From Tenacibaculum lutimaris (GTDB lineage Bacteria > Bacteroidota > Bacteroidia > Flavobacteriales > Flavobacteriaceae), in assembly GCF_003610735.1 (NCBI RefSeq), contig NZ_RAQM01000013.1, positions 36,376 to 100,375 of the forward strand: DNA of 64,000 bases. Reading direction: 5' to 3'. Numbering within the stretch: the first letter of the stretch is position 1; every line of letters starts with the position of its first letter. Under the pieces are notes generated by a model. The model worked only from the letters and a program-made list of their open reading frames with translations. It was not told the DNA's origin and did not search any database. Positions 58,384 through 64,000 of the stretch are shown piece by piece. The translations under genes were made by a program, and so were the position numbers.

Positions 58384-61300
58384 ATGAAAAAAGTAATAAC
58401 AAACAGATTAATTTTCACTTTCTTATTAAGTTTATATACAAGTTTTGCAGGGTTTGCTCAAACCTATCAAGATAATCTAGCTAACGATTCCTATGGTGAC
58501 TTTCCAAGTAATTGGGATGTCGTTACAGGTATGGCTACTGTAGAACAACAAGACGGTTACAAATTTATAAGTCTTAAGCACGGTAGTATTATTAAACCTA
58601 TAATTAACAATCAAACCAACAACTACCTTAATGGTGATTTTATCATAGAGTTTGATGTTTTTTTTGGAAAAACTAGTTCTATTTATGGGCAACGTATTCC
58701 TGTGAGATTATGGGACGGAAAATATGGTTATAAACATAACGACATTCGTTACCAACCTTTCATTATAAAACGAAACGGGATATCAACTAGTTGGGCGCAA
58801 CCACAACCAGGTAATGCCGAAAATTTCTATAAAGAGTTTTATACCCTAGAACCCGTTTGGCGTCATGTAACAATAGAATGTAAAATGGGCAAACTAAAAA
58901 TACGCTTAGATGATAAGCTAATACTTAACCTTCCTAGATTTAAAATGCAGCCTACTATGGTTTCAATTGGTGGCGGTATTAACGACTCTAGTTACGATGC
59001 TAAAGTGGGCTTTGCTAACTTTACAATCGTCTCATCTACCAATGATATACAAATTGCAATGATTGTAGACCGAAAAACAAATAGAGTTTTAGATATTAAT
59101 TCGGTATCAAATCTTCAAAAAATACCTAACTTAAAAAATGTCTATCCAAATACCAAAACCTTTTTAGGCACTATTTCAGGCAATCATGAATTAAGACCTG
59201 TTGAATTTTCAGATGTTAAAAAACCTCAATTTATTGATCTTAATACGTACGGAAACTATACACTACTCCCTGAGAAAAATGCTCAGATGATATTTGATTT
59301 TGAACATGAATACATTACAGAAAACTTAAGGTTTAATGAAGTACAACAACAAATTTTAAAAGCATCTGGTTCTACTCTTTCAGGCAATTACTTTGAAACC
59401 AAAACAACTTTTAACACACCTACAAAAGATATAATGCTAAGGAACGGACAATTGTATATACAACCTATAGGTATTGAGCCATTAACAACAGTTTCAACTA
59501 ATGAAAATACAGGTAATAATTCTCATTTATTGCTATCAGGCAACCCAAGTGAAGAAACACAATCAACTTCAAACAACAATTCTAACTTATTAGAATTAAA
59601 CCCTATTAATAATGATCCAAATACTCAATCAACAGAAACCCTAAAAGAATCAGCAAGTGAACATCAAGAAGAATTCAATCAAAACTCTGGAATTCAACAA
59701 GAATTCGAATTTGATAACGAAGAATATATAAGGCAACAAAGTTTAAAACGGATAGAGTTTGGTAATGCAGATAATGAAAATTATGGTTATTCTAAACTTG
59801 AGGTTATTGATATTACTTACCCTTTAAAAAACGTGAGTAATATTTTAGGCGAGCCAACCAAAGAAAAAGATGAAAAAAATAATACTGTTTGTGTTACTAA
59901 AACAATGGAATACAATTCTAATTCTAATTCTTTTTCAGAATTTGCTCTTAACGCTGCTCCTGATTGGATGATGCCTGGTGTTATTTTAAAGGCCAGAGAT
60001 TATATTAAAGGAGAATATAATGTTTTTAAAAATGAGAGAAACCCAATAAAACTAAATATAACAGCATTTGGGGATGGATCTAGGTCTGTTGAAGTATCTC
60101 AACCCCACGATAACAGTAATATTCTTGAAGCTATAAACACCCTCGTAACAGGTGAAAATGATATATCAATGTTTGGTGCACCAGTCTACAAGGAGATACA
60201 TTCCAAACAAGAATTTTCTTTTAAACTTATGGGGAAATATTCCAATAAGATTGCAGCTATACAAGCTGAACTAAATATTGATTTCAAAGAAAATTACCAC
60301 TATTATTTATATGATCTAACACAACACATGTTTTCTATAGATTTAAATAGTTTTGATAAAACAAAAATTTTTATTTCAAACAAAGACATTAACTTTAACG
60401 ACCTTATTTATATCTCAAGAGTAAACTACGGAAGAAAAGCCATAGTTGTAATAGAATCTAAATACAACCTAAAGGAAATAGCTGGTAGTTTAGAGGCTAA
60501 ATTGAACACATTAGTACACAAGGCTAAACTAGAAACAGATATTTCCTATTTAAATGAAGAAAGTAATTTTAGTATAAAGGCATTACTTTACGGGGGTGAT
60601 ACCACAGCTGCGTTTAAATCAATTAATGCTTCAATAGCGCAAGAAAAAATTGTTTTAGGTGAATATCTTGAAACAGAATCCGATGTAGCAACTAATGCTA
60701 GGCCCATATCTTATGAGCTTAAAAACATGGCTGGTCAACCTTTGGGAGTAACCAGTATTTTAAAACAAACCGTAAGAACATGCTCTCCTTCAATTAACAC
60801 TAATACTAAAATTAGAGTTACATTAACTGATTTATTGTGTATAAATAAAAGAGATAGAGGCTCTAATCCAGATGATTACGGTTTTCAACAATCAGTTGAA
60901 TATCTAGTAAACAATAAAGAGAAAATTGCAGTTGAAAAAGATATTAAAACCTTTTCTAATGAAAATTGTAATAATATACTCCCTTATAATGAAAACCTTT
61001 TGATATGTGGTGACATAAATAATCAATTACATGTAGACGAAACCCTTACAAGGTTTAGCAATATTTCAAATTCATTAGTTTTTGAAATTACTCCAGATGA
61101 ATTACAAAATCCAAATTCAAAATTTACAATTTATTCCTGGTTAAAGGAATATACAGATGATAAACCATTAGTTTTATTTAACGGAGAAACTACAGTTAAC
61201 ATTATAGAGGTATTAGCCGACCTTCTAATTTTAAGACAACAACAAGGAAATCAAATCTTGTTTGATAAAACATTTTATGATACTGGAGTGTACAGCCCTA

Positions 61301-61458
61301 GCGAAACAGTTTTTAAGGATTATGGTTTAGCTTGGACAACACTATGGCTTAAGAAAACGGATAGAAACGCTTTAGAAGGTCCTGTTGTGTTAGGACGCCC
61401 AAATTTAAATGACCGTCACCGCGGAGCTGCCTGGATACGATTTGAAATCATCAATTAA
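58384..61458 (+). CDS. Cholesterol-dependent-cytolysin-like secreted protein with N-terminal jelly-roll-like domain
   Basis: A 1024-residue exported protein. The signal peptide ends near GFAQ (about 25). Residues ~30-220 resemble the N-terminal domain of many Bacteroidota OmpA-family proteins (SYGDFPSNWDVVTG, FIIEFDVFF, WRHVTIE, LNLP, PTMVSI). After an Asn/Ser/Gln-rich linker (~365-445), residues ~525-800 carry motifs that line up in order with thiol-activated cytolysins such as perfringolysin: APDWMMPGVILKA (525-537), RNPIKLNI, SVEVSQPHDNSNILEAINTLV (568-588), LIYISRVNYGR (674-684), LLYGGDT with the Gly-Gly pair 737-738, and PISYELKN (774-781). Residues 800-1024 do not carry the undecapeptide. 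It heads a four-gene cluster. Pore formation is inferred from family alone. Confidence 0.85.
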   Translation: MKKVITNRLIFTFLLSLYTSFAGFAQTYQDNLANDSYGDFPSNWDVVTGMATVEQQDGYKFISLKHGSIIKPIINNQTNNYLNGDFIIEFDVFFGKTSSIYGQRIPVRLWDGKYGYKHNDIRYQPFIIKRNGISTSWAQPQPGNAENFYKEFYTLEPVWRHVTIECKMGKLKIRLDDKLILNLPRFKMQPTMVSIGGGINDSSYDAKVGFANFTIVSSTNDIQIAMIVDRKTNRVLDINSVSNLQKIPNLKNVYPNTKTFLGTISGNHELRPVEFSDVKKPQFIDLNTYGNYTLLPEKNAQMIFDFEHEYITENLRFNEVQQQILKASGSTLSGNYFETKTTFNTPTKDIMLRNGQLYIQPIGIEPLTTVSTNENTGNNSHLLLSGNPSEETQSTSNNNSNLLELNPINNDPNTQSTETLKESASEHQEEFNQNSGIQQEFEFDNEEYIRQQSLKRIEFGNADNENYGYSKLEVIDITYPLKNVSNILGEPTKEKDEKNNTVCVTKTMEYNSNSNSFSEFALNAAPDWMMPGVILKARDYIKGEYNVFKNERNPIKLNITAFGDGSRSVEVSQPHDNSNILEAINTLVTGENDISMFGAPVYKEIHSKQEFSFKLMGKYSNKIAAIQAELNIDFKENYHYYLYDLTQHMFSIDLNSFDKTKIFISNKDINFNDLIYISRVNYGRKAIVVIESKYNLKEIAGSLEAKLNTLVHKAKLETDISYLNEESNFSIKALLYGGDTTAAFKSINASIAQEKIVLGEYLETESDVATNARPISYELKNMAGQPLGVTSILKQTVRTCSPSINTNTKIRVTLTDLLCINKRDRGSNPDDYGFQQSVEYLVNNKEKIAVEKDIKTFSNENCNNILPYNENLLICGDINNQLHVDETLTRFSNISNSLVFEITPDELQNPNSKFTIYSWLKEYTDDKPLVLFNGETTVNIIEVLADLLILRQQQGNQILFDKTFYDTGVYSPSETVFKDYGLAWTTLWLKKTDRNALEGPVVLGRPNLNDRHRGAAWIRFEIIN

Positions 61459-61471
61459 AAAACATAAAATC

Positions 61472-62344
61472 ATGAAAACAAAACACATTTTAGCAATATT
61501 ATTTTTTTTAAGTATCAGTTATTCAGCAGAAGCTCAATTTTTTAAAAAATTAAAGAAAAAAGCGCAACAAGCTGCAGAACGAACTATTCTTAAAAAAACT
61601 GATGAAGTAGTAAGTAAAAAAACAGAACAAGTAATAGATAGTGCTACAACAAGTAACCCATCTAAAAAAAACAAAAATAACAATGAAGGTTCAGCACCCC
61701 TAAATATATCTAAAATGTTTGGTGGTGGATTAGATGCAGTTCCTGATACTTATAAATTTTCATATGTATGTACTATGAAAGTAACTACAAATAAAGATGA
61801 GACCGAAATGAAATATTTATTAGAGCCCAATGAAAAATACTTTGGAAATAAAATGGAAGATGGTCAACAAAACAACATTACCGTTATAGATATGAATAAC
61901 AAACTTATGGTTCTTTTTAGTGATAACGGAGAGCAAAAAACAGCTATGAATTTACCTATGAATAATAAAACAATGAGTAAATACCTAAAAAAAGCAGAAC
62001 AAAAAGCAAATACTTTTAAAAGTGATGCCAAAGTAACTTCTATTCCTGGTAAAACAATATTAGGATATTATTGTAAAGGTTACAAAATAACCTCTAATGA
62101 AGGTGTCACAAAAATTTGGCTTACCGATAAAACTCCCGTTGGCTTCTTAGGTAGCATGAATAATATGAGTAATGTGCCTGACGGTATTTTACCTATTGGT
62201 AAAAACACCATGTTTATGGAAATGGATCACACATCAAATAACGGTAAGAAAAATGCTTTTAACATGGTGTGTACTGCAATAGATCAGCAGGATTTAAACA
62301 TTAATAAGAGAGAGTATAGCTCACAAGGTTTTTCTAAAAACTAA
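61472..62344 (+). CDS. Exported DUF4412-like protein
   Basis: A 290-residue protein with a signal peptide ending at AEAQ (about 21), then a strongly basic, possibly amphipathic helix (FFKKLKKKAQQAAERTILKK) and a low-complexity Ser/Asn/Lys stretch. The remaining ~200 residues look like the DUF4412 domain (VPDTYKFSYVCTMKV, LLEPNEKYFGNKM, TSIPGKTILGYYCKGYKI, TKIWLTDKTPVGFLG). Its function is unknown. The start is the ATG at 61472, 13 bases after the cytolysin-like gene's stop; the longer frame would overlap that gene. Close spacing suggests one operon. Confidence 0.78.
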   Translation: MKTKHILAILFFLSISYSAEAQFFKKLKKKAQQAAERTILKKTDEVVSKKTEQVIDSATTSNPSKKNKNNNEGSAPLNISKMFGGGLDAVPDTYKFSYVCTMKVTTNKDETEMKYLLEPNEKYFGNKMEDGQQNNITVIDMNNKLMVLFSDNGEQKTAMNLPMNNKTMSKYLKKAEQKANTFKSDAKVTSIPGKTILGYYCKGYKITSNEGVTKIWLTDKTPVGFLGSMNNMSNVPDGILPIGKNTMFMEMDHTSNNGKKNAFNMVCTAIDQQDLNINKREYSSQGFSKN

Positions 62345-62356
62345 AAACAAAGCATA

Positions 62357-63247
62357 ATGAAAAAAATACTATCCATACTAGCAATTGTGTATTGCTTTAG
62401 TATACCACATACAATGAGTCAAATAAATCTTGATGACATTTTAGGAGCTGTAAAAGATGGCTTTGGAAAACCTGTAGAAACTACTGAAGAAAAAGATGAT
62501 AAAAAAGTGGTAGATAATCTAAACAATAAAATAACTAAAAAATCAGACGATCCAAAACTTAAAATGTTAATGGATAATTTTTCTGAAGCTTTAAAAAAAT
62601 TTTCCAATGAATCTAAAACAGGAAAGTGTTTACAAATCATGGGAGCCTACGCAGAAGTATTAGCCTATTGTGATATGAAAGCTGAAACTGAAACAGACCC
62701 TTGCAAAAAGAAAGATTGGTTAGGTATAGAATCTATGATACTTTTTGCGGGTACCGCTATTAACTATTGCCCACAAGAATTTTATGGATTATCTAATGAT
62801 GGAAGTGTAGATGTTGATCTTCTTCTACAATATGAAGTAAAAATTGGAAATTACTTTTTTGGTACTTATAAAGAAATAAGAGATTATTTATACAAAACTA
62901 ATGATATTGTTGAACATTATAATAAGAGTAGAGATCCTTCTTTAAGTAAAAAATGGTCTGACCTTACTATAGAAGAGCAAACACTTCTTACAAAGCATGC
63001 TGAAGATACAAGAAAATATGGCCTAGAAGAGTTCATACAAGAAGACCCTCACTTACAACTATTTAATACGTTTTTAAAAGCAAACAATCAATTAGGTTTA
63101 TTAGATGGTTATAAAGGAGAAAACAGTATTTACCCTGAAATGTCAATTTTAGATTTAGTTGGTAAAATGTTCACCCCAGAATTTCAAATTAAAAAAACAT
63201 TAGAAATAGCGAATGAAAATGGAAAGCTTAAATGTATACCTAAATAA
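62357..63247 (+). CDS. Exported protein of unknown function in the cytolysin-like cluster
   Basis: A 296-residue protein with a signal peptide ending near TMSQ (about 22). I do not recognise the rest. It is acidic/lysine-rich and mostly helical, with cysteines (KCLQIMG, LAYCDM, DPCKKKDW, INYCPQEF, KLKCIPK) that could pair in the periplasm or outside the cell. An NLDDILGAVKDGFGK-like amphipathic segment follows the cleavage site. It starts 12 bases after the DUF4412-like gene and ends 11 bases before the lipoprotein gene, which supports co-expression. Confidence 0.75.
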   Translation: MKKILSILAIVYCFSIPHTMSQINLDDILGAVKDGFGKPVETTEEKDDKKVVDNLNNKITKKSDDPKLKMLMDNFSEALKKFSNESKTGKCLQIMGAYAEVLAYCDMKAETETDPCKKKDWLGIESMILFAGTAINYCPQEFYGLSNDGSVDVDLLLQYEVKIGNYFFGTYKEIRDYLYKTNDIVEHYNKSRDPSLSKKWSDLTIEEQTLLTKHAEDTRKYGLEEFIQEDPHLQLFNTFLKANNQLGLLDGYKGENSIYPEMSILDLVGKMFTPEFQIKKTLEIANENGKLKCIPK

Positions 63248-63258
63248 CAACTATACAA

Positions 63259-63855
63259 ATGAAACCACAAAAAACATATTTTATCATACTGCTCTTATTC
63301 TTTATTTGGTCATGTAATACCAATAAAAAAGAAAGCAAAGAAATTCTTCAAGAAACTGTAAAAGCAGTAAAAAAAGCACCTAAGTCTAACGATTTTAGAG
63401 AGCGCTTAAAAACCACAGAACCTGCTACTGAAGCTCAACTTAAAAACTGGCTACCAGAAAATTTGGGTAATTTCAAAAGAGAAACCTTTACCACAAGCCG
63501 TATTTCGCAAAACAGTATTGCTTCTGCAGGAGCAATTTATAAAAACGATGAAAATCAAAAGCTCGAAATCACAATTGTAGATGGAGCAAGTAAAGATGGC
63601 TTATTAGCTATAAACACCCATTATATGGCTCAAAACATGAAAATTAATAGCAATAAAGCTTCTGGTTACGAAAAAACTTACGAACGGAACGGATTAAAAG
63701 TTTTAGAGACCTATGCAAAGAAAGATAATTTTTATAGAGTATTATTTTTATACGATATGCGCTTTGGTATAACTCTAAAAAGTTATAACTTAAGTAATGA
63801 TGAACTTTGGAGCCTTATTGATAAGCTAGATAAAAGTGAACTCAACAACCTATAA
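63259..63855 (+). CDS. Lipoprotein of unknown function in the cytolysin-like cluster
   Basis: A 198-residue protein with a lipobox (FIWSC, Cys19) and so probably membrane-anchored. A lysine-rich linker (about 22-55) is followed by a compact domain (about 60-195) with alternating strands: LPENLGNFKRETF, GAIYKNDENQKLEITIVDGAS, NGLKVLETYAKKDNFYRVLFLYD, and a final helix. I do not recognise the family. It might be an immunity-type or assembly partner for the exported proteins encoded upstream; that is speculation from position. It is the last gene before the rRNA operon's end. Confidence 0.72.
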   Translation: MKPQKTYFIILLLFFIWSCNTNKKESKEILQETVKAVKKAPKSNDFRERLKTTEPATEAQLKNWLPENLGNFKRETFTTSRISQNSIASAGAIYKNDENQKLEITIVDGASKDGLLAINTHYMAQNMKINSNKASGYEKTYERNGLKVLETYAKKDNFYRVLFLYDMRFGITLKSYNLSNDELWSLIDKLDKSELNNL

Positions 63856-63905
63856 TTTATAGGTAAAACATTTTCAAAGAAAAGAATTTTCATTAAAATA
63901 TAGAG

Positions 63906-63942
63906 CAAAAAAAAACCTCAATCTACTAAAAGATTGAGGTTT
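63906..63942 (-). terminator. Terminator of the rRNA operon
   Basis: The stem AAACCTCAATCT/AGATTGAGGTTT with a 6-base loop is followed, on the minus strand, by a long T-run. It lies just after the 5S gene. Confidence 0.85.
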
Positions 63943-63948
63943 AAAAGA

Positions 63949-64000
63949 AAGGCAACGACCTACTCTCCCACCAGTGGCAGTACCATCGGCGCTAATGGGC
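63949..64000 (-). rRNA. rrf: 5S ribosomal RNA, 3' part
   Basis: The minus-strand sequence ending GTGGGAGAGTAGGTCGTTGCC, preceded by GCGCCGATGGTACTGCC, is the conserved 3' end of Bacteroidota 5S rRNA. The gene is cut by the window edge, and the rest of the rRNA operon should lie to the right. Confidence 0.9.

Noticed and set aside
61320..61410. GLAWTTLW near the end of the cytolysin-like protein as a possible undecapeptide
   Set aside because: It shares only GLAW plus a later Trp with ECTGLAWEWWR, lacks the Cys and the WEWWR core, and is followed by unrelated sequence. Treated as coincidence.
61409..61471. Longer N-terminus for the DUF4412-like protein overlapping the cytolysin gene
   Set aside because: It would bury the clear signal peptide that begins at 61472.

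Overview
The window looks like chromosomal DNA from a gliding, T9SS-bearing member of the Flavobacteriaceae (Bacteroidota), perhaps Tenacibaculum-like. The base composition is strongly A/T-rich, there is no consistent Shine-Dalgarno signal, and Bacteroidota-type -7 boxes (TAnnTTTG) precede several genes and tRNAs. GldJ and PorV are lineage markers. The genus is a guess; the family-level call is firm.

Layout. 1-20.9 kb is mostly housekeeping on the + strand: a small unknown protein, tRNA-Pro and tRNA-Thr, uridine kinase, a DivIC/FtsB-like protein, both methylmalonyl-CoA mutase subunits, phosphatidylserine decarboxylase, a fused ResB-CcsA cytochrome c maturation protein, a small membrane protein and a BadF-type kinase. 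MurF and GldJ lie on the minus strand. PorV, cytidine deaminase, a KAS III-like enzyme, GMP synthetase and a LysM/periplasmic-binding lipoprotein follow. 21.0-46.0 kb is one long minus-strand surface polysaccharide locus. Read in its own direction it has nucleotide-sugar dehydrogenases and epimerase, Wza and Wzz, Wzx, an asparagine-synthase-like protein, NeuB-NeuC-NeuA, Wzy, a GT52-like sialyltransferase candidate, GT4, an eroded gene, GT2, the initiating sugar transferase, GalE, a block of intergenic repeats and the dTDP-rhamnose genes. It appears to make a capsule or O-antigen containing sialic acid and probably rhamnose and uronic acids. 46.1-55.7 kb holds twin tRNA-Val genes, FolC, a TonB-ExbD-ExbB cluster, NhaB, an amino-acid dehydrogenase, AnmK, an acyl-CoA dehydrogenase and TruA.

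55.8-63.9 kb is the most unusual part. A LytS/LytTR-type two-component pair lies divergent to four closely spaced genes for exported proteins. The first, 1024 residues, has an N-terminal jelly-roll-like domain of the kind found in Bacteroidota OmpA-family proteins, a low-complexity linker, and a region whose motifs match domains 1-3 of cholesterol-dependent cytolysins (thiol-activated cytolysins). It does not have the classical undecapeptide; an unrelated-looking C-terminal module takes its place. The next three genes encode a DUF4412-like protein, an unrecognised exported protein and a lipoprotein, and may be its partners. A minus-strand 5S rRNA gene enters the window at the right end, so an rRNA operon lies beyond it.

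All assignments rest on reading motifs and context by eye; no database search was run.
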